A stretch of 8,704 nucleotides of DNA from the NCBI GenBank assembly GCA_022712815.1, contig JAFLJW010000407.1, forward strand, positions 1 through 8,704, written 5' to 3'. The position numbers and the translations under genes are program-made. Shown one piece after another: positions 1 through 6,689 of this stretch. A model generated the notes under the pieces. That model was not told the DNA's origin. It did no database searches and was given only the letters and a program-made list of their open reading frames with translations. Source of the stretch: Pseudodesulfovibrio sp. (GTDB lineage: Bacteria; Desulfobacterota; Desulfovibrionia; Desulfovibrionales; Desulfovibrionaceae). Each line of letters opens with the position of its first letter. The stretch's first letter is position 1.

Positions 1-858
1 ACCTTCAAGCCCGTGGTCTACGGCTCTCTGGCCGCCCGCATGGCCTGGGTCGGCCACAAAAAGCGCGTCTACGCCATGATCACCGGGCTGGGGTACGCCT
101 TTACCGAAGACAAAGGACTCAGGCGGCGCGTTCTCTTCAACATCGCCAAGGGCATGTACCGCTCCGGTCTCAGGTCCTGCAACGGTGTCATCTTCCAGAA
201 CCCGGACGATGAAGCCTTTTTCCGAAAACTAGGTGTCCTGCCGCCGGATATCAGAACCACGGTGGTAGGCGGCTCCGGTATTGATCTGGAACACTATGGC
301 GTGGCACCGCTGCCGGACAAGCCTGTCTTTCTGTGCCTGTCCCGGCTGGTTCGCTCCAAAGGTATAGGCCTGTTTGCCGAAGCCGCCCGGCGACTCAAAG
401 GAAAATACCCTGAAGCGGTCTTCCGCATTGCCGGTCCCATGGAAGAAGGCGGTGACGGCATCAAGCCCGAGGAGGTGACTGCCTGGAAAAATGAAGGAGT
501 GGTGGAAATTCTCGCTCCTGTGGATGATGTCCGTCCGCTCATCGGAGGCTCAAGCGTCTACGTCCTGCCCAGCTACTACCGGGAAGGGACACCCCGCTCA
601 ATCCTCGAAGCCATGAGCATGGGCCGCCCCATTGTCACCACTGACGCCCCCGGCTGCCGCGAAACCGTGGTGGACGGTCAAAACGGCTTTCTCACGCCGA
701 TCAAGGATGTGGACGCACTGACCAATGCCATGGAAAAATTCATTACCGACCCCGGCCTTGTCGCAACCATGGGCGCGGCCAGTCGAAAAATAGCGGAAGA
801 CAAATTCGATGTGGACAAGGTCAACGACGCCATCCTCTCTTTCATGGAGCTGACATGA
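1..858 (+). CDS. Family 4 glycosyltransferase, 5' end outside the window
   Basis: Transfers a sugar from an activated nucleotide donor to a growing glycan, probably on the cytoplasmic face of the inner membrane. The reading frame is open to base 1, so the GTG at 13 is internal. 285 residues are present, and about 80-110 N-terminal residues are missing compared with a usual GT4 enzyme of 370-400. Visible parts are the end of the acceptor-side Rossmann domain (KPVVYGSLAAR, then ITGLGYAF) and a complete C-terminal Glycos_transf_1 domain. The latter starts at FLCLSRLVRSKG and includes the IAGP strand. The E-x7-E donor-binding motif lies in REGTPRSILEAMSMGRPIV, with the two glutamates at residues 195 and 203 counted from base 1. 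It is followed by DAPGCRETV and NGFLTP. The stop codon overlaps the next start (ATGA), so the two genes are co-transcribed. The sugar and linkage cannot be read from the sequence. Family is confident, substrate unknown. Confidence 0.9.
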   Translation, partial: TFKPVVYGSLAARMAWVGHKKRVYAMITGLGYAFTEDKGLRRRVLFNIAKGMYRSGLRSCNGVIFQNPDDEAFFRKLGVLPPDIRTTVVGGSGIDLEHYGVAPLPDKPVFLCLSRLVRSKGIGLFAEAARRLKGKYPEAVFRIAGPMEEGGDGIKPEEVTAWKNEGVVEILAPVDDVRPLIGGSSVYVLPSYYREGTPRSILEAMSMGRPIVTTDAPGCRETVVDGQNGFLTPIKDVDALTNAMEKFITDPGLVATMGAASRKIAEDKFDVDKVNDAILSFMELT

Positions 859-1466
859 AGCGGCTCTTTGACCTGATTCTCACCATCCCGGCATTGCTGC
901 TGCTGTGGCCCGTGCTGCTCGTCATCGCGCTCATGGTACGGATCAGGCTCGGCAGCCCGGTCTTCTTTCGCCAAACCCGGCCCGGCCTGCACGGTGCGCC
1001 CTTTCGGATTATCAAATTCCGCACCATGCGCGATGCCAATGGCCCGGACGGCACCCCCCTGCCCGACTGTGATCGTCTCACACCCTTTGGCCGTTTCCTG
1101 CGCTCCACCTCGCTCGACGAGCTGCCGGAACTGATCAACGTTCTCAGAGGTGAGATGTCTCTCGTTGGCCCAAGACCACTGCTCATGCAATACCTTGAAC
1201 GCTACTCGCCGTTTCAGGCCCGGCGCAACGAGGTCCGGCCCGGCATCACCGGCTGGGCGCAGGTCAATGGCCGCAACGCGCTTTCATGGACGGACAAGTT
1301 TTCGCTTGATGTCTGGTATGTAGACCATCAATCGGGTATACTGGACCTGAAAATCCTCTGGCTGACAATCGGTTCGATCCTGAAATCAAATGATATCTGC
1401 CAGCCCGGACATGCCACCATGGAAGAATTCATGGGAAACGATAACCAGGATAACCAAGGAGTGTAA
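855..1466 (+). CDS. PglC-like monotopic phosphoglycosyl transferase (bacterial sugar transferase)
   Basis: Moves a phospho-sugar from a UDP-sugar onto a polyprenyl phosphate, the first membrane step of glycan assembly. At 203 residues it is the minimal form (Campylobacter PglC is about 200), without the extra transmembrane segments of WcaJ or WbaP. Residues 4-30 form the re-entrant hydrophobic helix with a central Pro19, as in the family. The catalytic Asp-Glu pair is D88-E89 in SLDELPELINVL. Other signatures are FRTMRD (55-60), GEMSLVGPRPL (99-109), RPGITGWAQVNGRN and the YVDHQS segment. The C-terminus contains HATMEEFMGN, a PglC-like ending. The start ATG overlaps the stop of the upstream glycosyltransferase by 4 bases, with GGAG at 846-849 as ribosome binding site. 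Together they look like the end of an O-antigen, exopolysaccharide or protein-glycosylation operon. Bacillosamine-type sugars are typical substrates of close PglC relatives, but that is only inference here. Confidence 0.92.
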   Translation: MKRLFDLILTIPALLLLWPVLLVIALMVRIRLGSPVFFRQTRPGLHGAPFRIIKFRTMRDANGPDGTPLPDCDRLTPFGRFLRSTSLDELPELINVLRGEMSLVGPRPLLMQYLERYSPFQARRNEVRPGITGWAQVNGRNALSWTDKFSLDVWYVDHQSGILDLKILWLTIGSILKSNDICQPGHATMEEFMGNDNQDNQGV

Positions 1467-1468
1467 CC

Positions 1469-1891
1469 ATGATAATCACCAGAATTCTCCTGCCCGTTGA
1501 CGGCTCCCGTCTTTCCGATGCCGCCACCGACATGGCCATCGACCTTTCGGAAAACTACAATGCCTCCGTGGTCCTGCTGCATGTGCGCAGACCCGTTCCC
1601 ACCGGTCTCGGCCAGCCCAATGCTGATGAACTGCTCTCCTACCTGACCGATGGAGCCGAAGCAGTCATAACCCACTATCGCAAGAAGCTTAGTAACGCCA
1701 AGATCGATTTCAACGAGCTGATTATCGGTGGCGATGTGGCCGAAGTCATCGCCGATGTCTCCAGGGTGGAAAAGTGCGACCTTATCGTCATCGGCTCCAA
1801 GGGCAAGACCGATCTCGAAGGACTCATCCTCGGCTCGGCCACGCACAAGGTTCTTCATACCGCCCCCTGCCCCGTGCTGGTGGTGAAGTAA
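1469..1891 (+). CDS. Universal stress protein (UspA family), ATP-binding type
   Basis: A single-domain cytoplasmic Usp of 140 residues, the usual length. It begins with ITRILLPVDGS, in which D11 sits at the adenine-contacting position. It carries the full nucleotide-binding signature G-x2-G-x9-G-S: G109, G112, then G122-S123, within VIGSKGKTDLEGLILGS. It ends with the common APCPVLVVK strand. The intact signature places it in the ATP-binding MJ0577-like branch rather than the non-binding UspA branch. Such proteins act as stress- or energy-linked regulators, often as dimers, and the partner is not visible. The start is only 2 bases after the sugar transferase stop. Its AAGGAG site (from 1456) lies inside that gene, so it should be co-transcribed with the glycan genes. 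Family assignment is very secure; physiological role is unknown. Confidence 0.93.
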   Translation: MIITRILLPVDGSRLSDAATDMAIDLSENYNASVVLLHVRRPVPTGLGQPNADELLSYLTDGAEAVITHYRKKLSNAKIDFNELIIGGDVAEVIADVSRVEKCDLIVIGSKGKTDLEGLILGSATHKVLHTAPCPVLVVK

Positions 1892-1925
1892 CGTACCGAA
1901 TTCAAGATATTAATAATTTTCTGCC

Positions 1926-1951
1926 AAGCGAATAGACCGGTCTATACGCTT
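1926..1951. promoter_or_regulatory. 26-bp near-perfect palindrome upstream of glnA (candidate operator)
   Basis: Twelve of 13 base pairs are symmetric about 1938/1939, with only the 1931/1946 pair (A/A) mismatched. The inner 14 bases, ATAGACCGGTCTAT, are perfect. The AGACC/GGTCT half-sites resemble operators of TetR-family repressors as I recall them. The site lies between usp and glnA, upstream of the best glnA promoter candidate. A second reading is an intrinsic terminator for the usp operon: a stem with a CCGG turn followed by TTTTCT. The T-run is short and the stem is A+T-rich. Inference only. Confidence 0.5.
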
Positions 1952-1973
1952 TTCTATAAAGATGGAATAAACC

Positions 1974-2002
1974 TTGTTAGGGCCTGAAGTCATACGTATG
2001 CT
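1974..2002 (+). promoter_or_regulatory. Candidate sigma-70 promoter of glnA
   Basis: A -35-like TTGTTA (1974-1979) and a -10-like TATGCT (1997-2002) are 17 bases apart, each matching four of six consensus bases. Transcription would start near 2009 and give a leader of about 27 bases containing GGAGG (2024-2028), 7 bases before the glnA ATG. The -10 lies in a second short palindrome, CATACGTATG (1991-2000). I found no sigma-54 pattern (TGGCAC-N5-TTGC) in this gap. Modest match. Confidence 0.35.
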
Positions 2003-2035
2003 CTGCCGGACAACTTAAATTTTGGAGGACCTGAT

Positions 2036-3379
2036 ATGAGTATCCCTGTTTTCAATTGCAAGAATGCTGATGACGTGATGAAAGCGGTCAAAGACTACAA
2101 TGTCAGCTTCATCCAGTATTGGTTCCTGGACATTCTCGGTACGCTGAAAATTTTCCAGATCACCCCCAATGAGCTGGAAGCGTCCTTTGAGGAAGGTATG
2201 GGATTTGACGGTTCTTCCATCCTCGGTTTCTGCCGTATCGACGAATCAGACATGGTGGCCATGCCCGACCCGACCACTTTTCAGATCTGTTCATGGAGGC
2301 CGTCCGACCGACCCGTGGCCCGCATGTTCTGCGATGTGGTCAGCCCTGACGGCGCACCGTTCGAGGCTGATTCCCGCTATGTCCTGAAAAAGATCATGGG
2401 ACAGGCCGCCGAGAAAGGGTACACCTTCTACGTTGGTCCCGAACTTGAATTTTTCCTTTTTGCCGACGATCAGGGTACTCAGGTTCTTGATGTGGGCGGC
2501 TACTTCGATGCCCCGCCGCTCGATCTGGGCAACAACATCCGCCGCGATATCATCTTTGCTCTTGATGCCATGGGCATCCAGGTGGAATATTCCCACCATG
2601 AAGTCGCACCGTCCCAGCACGAGATCGACCTGCGCTATCAGGAAGGCATGACCATGGCCGATACCTCCATGACCTACCGGGTGATAGTCAAGGAAACCGC
2701 CCGCAAACACGGCTGTTATGCCACCTTCATGCCCAAACCAATCTTTGGTGAAAACGGCTCCGGTATGCATGTTCACCAGTCACTCTTCAAGAACGGGCGC
2801 AATGTTTTCTACGATGCCAACGACGAGTACCACCTGTCCTCCGAGGGCAAGTCCTACATCGCCGGTATCCTGAAACACGCCCCGGAATTCGTGGCCGTCA
2901 CCAACCAGTGGGTCAACTCCTACAAACGACTGGTTCCCGGCTACGAGGCCCCGGTTTACATCGCCTGGGCCCGTCGCAACCGCTCCGCGCTGGTTCGCGT
3001 GCCCATGTATAAGCCCGGCAAGGAAAATGCCACCCGCATGGAATTGCGCTGCCCGGACCCGGCTGCCAACCCGTATCTCTGCTTTGCCGTTCAACTTGCA
3101 GCCGGACTCAGGGGAATGGAAGAAAACTACGTACTGGCCGACCCGATTGAAGAGGACATCTTCTCCATGAACGACCGGACCCTCAAGCGGAACAAGATCA
3201 AGGCCCTGCCCGGATCACTTTATGAAGCAACCCTCAACCTGCGCAAATCCAGCTTCATGAAAGAAGTTCTGGGAGAGCACCTGCACTCGGCATTGGTGGA
3301 AAACAAGCTGGCTGAGTGGGATGAGTATCGTACCCAGGTCACGGAATATGAACTGAATAAGTACCTTCCGATTCTGTAG
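2036..3379 (+). CDS. glnA: Glutamine synthetase type I, alpha subgroup
   Basis: Makes glutamine from glutamate, ammonia and ATP; a cytoplasmic dodecamer central to nitrogen assimilation. The protein has 447 residues, close to Bacillus GlnA and shorter than the roughly 470 of enteric enzymes. The beta-grasp N-terminal domain contains FLDILGTLK (30-38) and FDGSSILGF (57-65). Catalytic-domain marks are PELEFFLF (from 135, with metal-binding glutamates E136 and E138), GSGMHVHQS (241-249), the flap glutamate E304 in PGYEAP, and RMELRCPDPAANPY (from R334). The enteric adenylylation loop NLYDLP is absent: this part reads KIKALPGSLYEA, and the 25-residue insertion of the beta type is missing. R67 in GFCRIDESDM corresponds to the arginine that mediates glutamine feedback inhibition in Bacillus (R62). 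Control therefore probably relies on feedback and transcription rather than GlnE. The start is well supported by GGAGG at 2024-2028. It appears monocistronic. Confidence 0.97.
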   Translation: MSIPVFNCKNADDVMKAVKDYNVSFIQYWFLDILGTLKIFQITPNELEASFEEGMGFDGSSILGFCRIDESDMVAMPDPTTFQICSWRPSDRPVARMFCDVVSPDGAPFEADSRYVLKKIMGQAAEKGYTFYVGPELEFFLFADDQGTQVLDVGGYFDAPPLDLGNNIRRDIIFALDAMGIQVEYSHHEVAPSQHEIDLRYQEGMTMADTSMTYRVIVKETARKHGCYATFMPKPIFGENGSGMHVHQSLFKNGRNVFYDANDEYHLSSEGKSYIAGILKHAPEFVAVTNQWVNSYKRLVPGYEAPVYIAWARRNRSALVRVPMYKPGKENATRMELRCPDPAANPYLCFAVQLAAGLRGMEENYVLADPIEEDIFSMNDRTLKRNKIKALPGSLYEATLNLRKSSFMKEVLGEHLHSALVENKLAEWDEYRTQVTEYELNKYLPIL

Positions 3380-3434
3380 ATAAGATTGGAATACTGACAG
3401 CCGTGAGCCACGGTCTAACAAGATGAATCACAAA

Positions 3435-3488
3435 AGAGCCGCCCTTGTCTGGATGGAAAGGATGAATGTTCCAGACAAAGGCGGCTCT
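3435..3488 (-). terminator. Large stem-loop between glnA and a reverse-strand small ORF
   Basis: AGAGCCGCC (3435-3443) pairs with GGCGGCTCT (3480-3488), and TTGTCTGGA (3445-3453) pairs with TCCAGACAA (3470-3478). One C/A mismatch separates the two helices, and the loop is 16 bases. On the reverse strand the stem runs into TCTTTTG, a short U-tract, which suits termination of the small ORF ending at 3524. On the forward strand no T-run follows (AACCC), so it would serve glnA only as a 3'-end-stabilising structure or a Rho-assisted stop. The stem itself is certain; its role is inferred. Confidence 0.55.
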
Positions 3489-3523
3489 AACCCGCTTGAT
3501 AGAGGAGTTGAACTCCTGAAAAT

Positions 3524-3700
3524 TTATGACCCTCTCGTGAAAAGAGTAAGGGCGAAAGCAGCCATGCTGGCGGCAGCGGTTGCACTGTAGCGCCGAAGGT
3601 TGAGCTTGCGGGTGCTGGTACGGGTACGGAGATGCTCAGGGCGGTTTGCCTTTTCGCGCATTGCCATCATCATTAACCGGGAATCAGATTCCATGCTCAT
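3524..3700 (-). CDS. Small basic hypothetical protein (58 aa), divergent from lysR
   Basis: I do not recognise this protein. Translation from the ATG at 3700 gives 58 residues: a Met-rich start (MSMESDSRLMMMAMREK), a strongly basic middle (HLRTRTSTRKLNLRRY), and a mildly hydrophobic Ala-rich tail (ATAAASMAAFALTLFTRGS). There is no clear signal peptide or full membrane helix. Three features support a real gene. An AAGGAG site (complement of 3708-3713) lies 7 bases before the start. The stop is followed by a strong stem-loop with a T-run in the correct direction. The gene also fills an otherwise empty 500-base gap. The same frame stays open far upstream into lysR, but that part is antisense shadow, so the start at 3700 is chosen from the ribosome binding site. 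It could be a small regulator or nucleic-acid-binding protein given its charge, but that is a guess. Confidence 0.55.
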   Translation of the reverse strand: MSMESDSRLMMMAMREKANRPEHLRTRTSTRKLNLRRYSATAAASMAAFALTLFTRGS

Positions 3701-3762
3701 TGTGCTTCTCCTTTCCTTTGCCGTCTCGCGGGCGTTATTCCATACATACATATTTACGGAAA

Positions 3763-3790
3763 TTGCTATAACCAATCCAATTGTTATGTT
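3763..3790 (+). promoter_or_regulatory. Candidate lysR promoter with overlapping inverted repeat
   Basis: TTGCTA (3763-3768) and TATGTT (3785-3790), 16 bases apart, each match four of six sigma-70 consensus bases. An inverted repeat ATAAC-N10-GTTAT (3768-3787) covers the same stretch. It would suit autoregulation by the LysR protein, although it does not fit the usual T-N11-A form exactly. The gap 3701-3880 also has to hold the promoter of the divergent small ORF, for which I see no convincing site. Confidence 0.3.
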
Positions 3791-3880
3791 TGATGGAGTT
3801 GTTCCGTTTTCCTGATGATGATCCCGTTTTTCATCAGCGTGAGTAATTGACTTTTCAAACGCCCTGCTACACAAGGGGTT

Positions 3881-4759
3881 ATGGAACTCTACCAGCTCAA
3901 GACTTTCGTGGTGGTGGCCGAGGAAGGACATCTGACCCGTGCCTCGGAGCGACTGCACGCCAGCCAGCCCACGGTAAGTGCGCATATCAAGGCTCTGGAA
4001 GAGGAGCTTGAAACCAGACTTTTCATCCGCACACCCAAGGGAATGCGCCTGACAGAAGCAGGTGAACGGCTTAAAGGCAAGGCATGGGCCGTGCTTCAGG
4101 CTGCCAAAGAACTCAGGCTCGAAGCGCGAAACATGGGTGATGAACTGGTGGGTGACCTCTCCCTTGGACTCAATACCGATGCCGAATACCTGCGCATCGT
4201 GCCGCTCCTCACCTCTCTGGGTGAAGAGCACTCCAAGATCACCTTGCAGATTCAGCAACGGGCAAGCACCTCTATTCAGGAAGCCATCAGGGAAGGGACT
4301 CTCGATTGCGGTTTCATTTTCGGCCCACCGCGTCATCCCGAAATCCATGCCGTCTGGCTGGAAACAACACAATTCTACGTGGCCGTGCCGGATATCTGGA
4401 AAGAGTACATTCCCGGAGGTCTGAAAGCCCTTGCCCAATTGCCATGGATCATGGACCCCAGCGACAATCCCGTTCAACTGTTGATCGACCCGTTTTTCTC
4501 ATCGCGGAATGTCAAACCTTCCACCCAGCTTGAAGTAGATGGAGATGAGGTCATCCGTGTTCTCGTCGCAGCGGGCAAAGGCGTCTCCTTCCTCCGCAAA
4601 AGCGAAGTCGAAGCCACCAACCGCATAGGGCAAGAGGTCCACGCCATCCCCTTTGAGGGGCTCGCCATTGATCTCAACTTCGTCTGCCTGCAACGCCGCG
4701 ATCAGGACCCTGTCATGCAAGCCGTCATCGACCACGTGACAAAAGTCTGGAAGTTATAG
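3881..4759 (+). CDS. LysR-family transcriptional regulator
   Basis: A DNA-binding regulator of 292 residues, the family's normal length (about 300). The N-terminal winged helix-turn-helix spans about residues 1-62: LKTFVVVAEEGHLTRASERL, then HASQPTVSAHIKALEEELETRLF as recognition and linker helices, then RTPKGMRLTEAGERL. The rest, from about residue 90, is the two-lobed periplasmic-binding-protein-like effector domain, with GDLSLGLNTDAEYLRIVPLL opening it and GTLDCGFIFGPP in the first lobe. The effector cannot be predicted. The start ATG has AAGGGG at 3873-3878, only 2 bases away, but MELYQLKTF is the expected LysR N-terminus. Regulators of this family often control a divergent neighbour, which here is the 58-aa ORF. 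glnA upstream and purD downstream on the same strand are other possible targets. Family secure, targets unknown. Confidence 0.95.
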   Translation: MELYQLKTFVVVAEEGHLTRASERLHASQPTVSAHIKALEEELETRLFIRTPKGMRLTEAGERLKGKAWAVLQAAKELRLEARNMGDELVGDLSLGLNTDAEYLRIVPLLTSLGEEHSKITLQIQQRASTSIQEAIREGTLDCGFIFGPPRHPEIHAVWLETTQFYVAVPDIWKEYIPGGLKALAQLPWIMDPSDNPVQLLIDPFFSSRNVKPSTQLEVDGDEVIRVLVAAGKGVSFLRKSEVEATNRIGQEVHAIPFEGLAIDLNFVCLQRRDQDPVMQAVIDHVTKVWKL

Positions 4760-4775
4760 CGGACCTCATAATATT

Positions 4776-4806
4776 AAAAACAAGGAATACTTCCTTTTTT
4801 ATTTTT
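4776..4806 (+). terminator. Probable intrinsic terminator of lysR
   Basis: AAGGAA (4782-4787), a TAC loop and TTCCTT (4791-4796) form a short hairpin. It is flanked by AAAAA on the left and followed by TTTT-A-TTTTT on the right, 17 bases after the lysR stop. The stem is short, but the T-tract is long and well placed. It separates lysR from purD, so purD needs its own promoter within about 4807-4890. TTGATA (4842-4847) is the best -35 there, with only a weak TACATC (4865-4870) as -10. Confidence 0.5.
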
Positions 4807-4902
4807 CCTTTCCAAAAGAGTTCTCCTCTCGACCCTCGACCTTGATAATTCCCCCATTTTTCCTTACATCGATAGCATCCCACAAACATCAAAGGGGAAC
4901 TC

Positions 4903-6180
4903 ATGAAAATATTGGTAATCGGTTCTGGCGGTCGGGAGCACGCATTGTGCTGGAAACTTTCCCAGAACCCCAAGGTTGAAAAAATCCTGTGTGCGCCGGG
5001 CAACGGCGGCACCGCTCAAATAGGCGAGAATATCGATATCAAGGATGACGACATCCCGGCTCTGGTCGCACTGGCCAAGGAGCAAAAAGTCGATCTGGTC
5101 GTGGTCGGACCAGAATTACCTCTGGTGCTAGGCTTGGAAAACTCGCTCAAACATGAAAAAATTCCCTGTTTCGGCCCCAGCGCATATCCCGCCAATCTCG
5201 AAGGCTCCAAGGCTTTTTCCAAGAATATCATGGCAGATGCTGGCGTTCCCACCGCCCCTTTTCGCGTCTTTGACGAATTCGATGAAGCCGTGGCCTTTAT
5301 CAAGGAAAGGGGCGCACCCATCGTGGTCAAGGCCGATGGTCTGGCTGCGGGCAAGGGTGTTATTGTCGCTACAACCGAGGAAGAAGCCATCGAGGCCGTC
5401 GAGGACATGATGATCAAACAGTCCTTTGGCGCGGCTGGAGAGCGTGTGGTCATCGAGGAAGTCCTCAAGGGCGAAGAGGCTTCATTCCTGGCATTTTGCG
5501 ATGGCAAGAACTACGCCCTGCTCCCTTCCAGTCAGGACCATAAAGCCATCAACGAGGGCGATACCGGCCCCAATACCGGAGGCATGGGCGCGTACTCTCC
5601 GGCCCCGATCCTGCCCGAAGACAAATATGCCGAGACCGCCGAGATGTGCATCAAGCCCATTCTCCGCCACCTGGCCGCCAAGGGCGAACCCTTCAAGGGC
5701 GTGCTCTATGCCGGTCTGATGTACACGGAAAACGGCCCGTCAGTTCTCGAATACAACGTCCGCTTCGGCGACCCGGAATGCCAGCCTTTGCTCATGCGCC
5801 TTGAGACCGACCTGCTCGAAATCATGTTCGCCTGCATCGACGGCACGCTCGACCAGATTGATGTCAAATCCAGCCCCCAGACCGCTTGCGGCGTGGTCAT
5901 CGCTGCCGAAGGCTATCCGACCGATTACCCCAAGGGCATGAAAATCACGGGCCTCAATGACGCCGATGCCATGGATGGAGTCAAGGTATTTCAGGCCGGA
6001 ACCAAGGTCGAGGACAGCAAGATTGTCACCTCCGGCGGCCGCGTGCTCTGCGTCACCGCTCTGGGCGACGATCTGGCCGCAGCGCAGAAAAAAGCTTACG
6101 AAGCCGTGACCAAGGTCCACTTCGACAAGTCCTATTATCGCCGTGATATCGCCGATAAGGGCTTGAACCGATTAAAATAG
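4903..6180 (+). CDS. purD: Phosphoribosylamine-glycine ligase (GAR synthetase)
   Basis: Second step of de novo purine synthesis: ATP-dependent joining of glycine to 5-phosphoribosylamine, giving GAR, in the cytoplasm. The 425 residues match the family's usual 420-430, so this is the monofunctional bacterial form. The N domain starts MKILVIGSGGREHAL, with the GSGGREHA loop at 7-14. It continues with APGNGGTA and VVVGPELPL. The ATP-grasp core includes VVKADGLAAGKGV, the HKAINEGDTGPNTGGMGAYSP block (GGMGAYSP from about 225), and EYNVRFGDPECQ, with E283, N285 and R287 as the expected metal and substrate ligands. The C-terminal domain carries the ACGVVIAAEGYP segment. AAAGGGGA at 4891-4898 precedes the ATG by 4 bases. 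purE follows 26 bases downstream on the same strand, so the two form an operon. All key motifs are intact. Confidence 0.98.
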   Translation: MKILVIGSGGREHALCWKLSQNPKVEKILCAPGNGGTAQIGENIDIKDDDIPALVALAKEQKVDLVVVGPELPLVLGLENSLKHEKIPCFGPSAYPANLEGSKAFSKNIMADAGVPTAPFRVFDEFDEAVAFIKERGAPIVVKADGLAAGKGVIVATTEEEAIEAVEDMMIKQSFGAAGERVVIEEVLKGEEASFLAFCDGKNYALLPSSQDHKAINEGDTGPNTGGMGAYSPAPILPEDKYAETAEMCIKPILRHLAAKGEPFKGVLYAGLMYTENGPSVLEYNVRFGDPECQPLLMRLETDLLEIMFACIDGTLDQIDVKSSPQTACGVVIAAEGYPTDYPKGMKITGLNDADAMDGVKVFQAGTKVEDSKIVTSGGRVLCVTALGDDLAAAQKKAYEAVTKVHFDKSYYRRDIADKGLNRLK

Positions 6181-6206
6181 ATCAGAACGAAAGTCAGGAG
6201 AAAGAC

Positions 6207-6689
6207 ATGCCTCAAGTTGCCATTTTCATGGGTTCCATTTCTGATGAAGAAAAGATGCGGCCCTGCTCCGATTTATTGAAAGAGTTGGGCGTGGACCATG
6301 TATTTACCGTCTCTTCGGCGCACCGCACCCCGGAGCGCACCGCCAGACTGGTAGCTGAATATGAGGCGGACGGTTGTCAGGTATTCATCTGTGCCGCAGG
6401 TCTGGCCGCTCATCTGGCTGGTGCCGTGGCTGCCAAGACAACCAAACCGGTACTGGGTGTACCACTGACGGCCTCACCTCTGGGCGGTATGGACGCATTG
6501 CTGGCAACCGTGCAAATGCCCCCCGGATTCCCGGTCGGAACTGTGGCACTGGACAAGGTCGGCGCAAAAAACGCCGCCTGGTTCGCAGCACAAATTCTCG
6601 CCCTGCACGACGACAAACTGGCTACAAAAATCCAAAAAGCCCGAGAGGACTTCAAAACCTCCGTTGAAAAAGCGGCAGCCGGTTTATAA
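6207..6689 (+). CDS. purE: N5-carboxyaminoimidazole ribonucleotide mutase (class I-like PurE)
   Basis: Purine pathway enzyme that moves the carboxyl group of N5-CAIR to make CAIR. It has 160 residues, standard for single-domain PurE. The phosphate-binding MGSISDEEKM (8-17) comes first, then SAHRTP (37-42, with catalytic H39), CAAGLAAHLAG (62-72, with H69), and DALLATVQMPPGFPVGTVA, followed by GAKNAAWFAAQIL. The SAHRT and AAH motifs match class I enzymes (N5-CAIR mutase, partner PurK) rather than the class II AIR carboxylases as I recall them. One oddity is Ala71 in AAHLAG, where class I enzymes usually have proline. No purK is in the window. AGGAG (6196-6200) sits 6 bases before the ATG. It is co-transcribed with purD and ends in a strong terminator. 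Confidence 0.96.
   Translation: MPQVAIFMGSISDEEKMRPCSDLLKELGVDHVFTVSSAHRTPERTARLVAEYEADGCQVFICAAGLAAHLAGAVAAKTTKPVLGVPLTASPLGGMDALLATVQMPPGFPVGTVALDKVGAKNAAWFAAQILALHDDKLATKIQKAREDFKTSVEKAAAGL

Noticed and set aside
678..1190. Reverse 170-codon frame across the glycosyltransferase/sugar transferase junction
   Set aside because: Antisense to two recognisable coding sequences with intact motifs, and its composition looks like a shadow.
1892..2035. Sigma-54 promoter or nitrogen-regulator site for glnA
   Set aside because: No TGGCAC-N5-TTGC-like pattern was found by eye in the gap. The sigma-70-like pair at 1974-2002 is the better candidate.
3503..3517. Palindrome AGGAGTT-G-AACTCCT just after the small ORF's stop on the reverse strand
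   Set aside because: It has only a one-base centre, no T-run, and a strong stem-loop lies next to it. It may be chance, so it is not listed as a feature.
3600..3815. Forward 71-codon frame opposite the small reverse ORF
   Set aside because: It begins with TTG, has no good ribosome binding site, and overlaps the better-supported reverse ORF and its upstream region.
3701..4477. Long reverse-strand open frame extending the small ORF to 317 codons across lysR
   Set aside because: The upstream part is exactly antisense to the well-supported lysR coding sequence and has no ribosome binding site. Only the part from the ATG at 3700, with AAGGAG before it, is credible.
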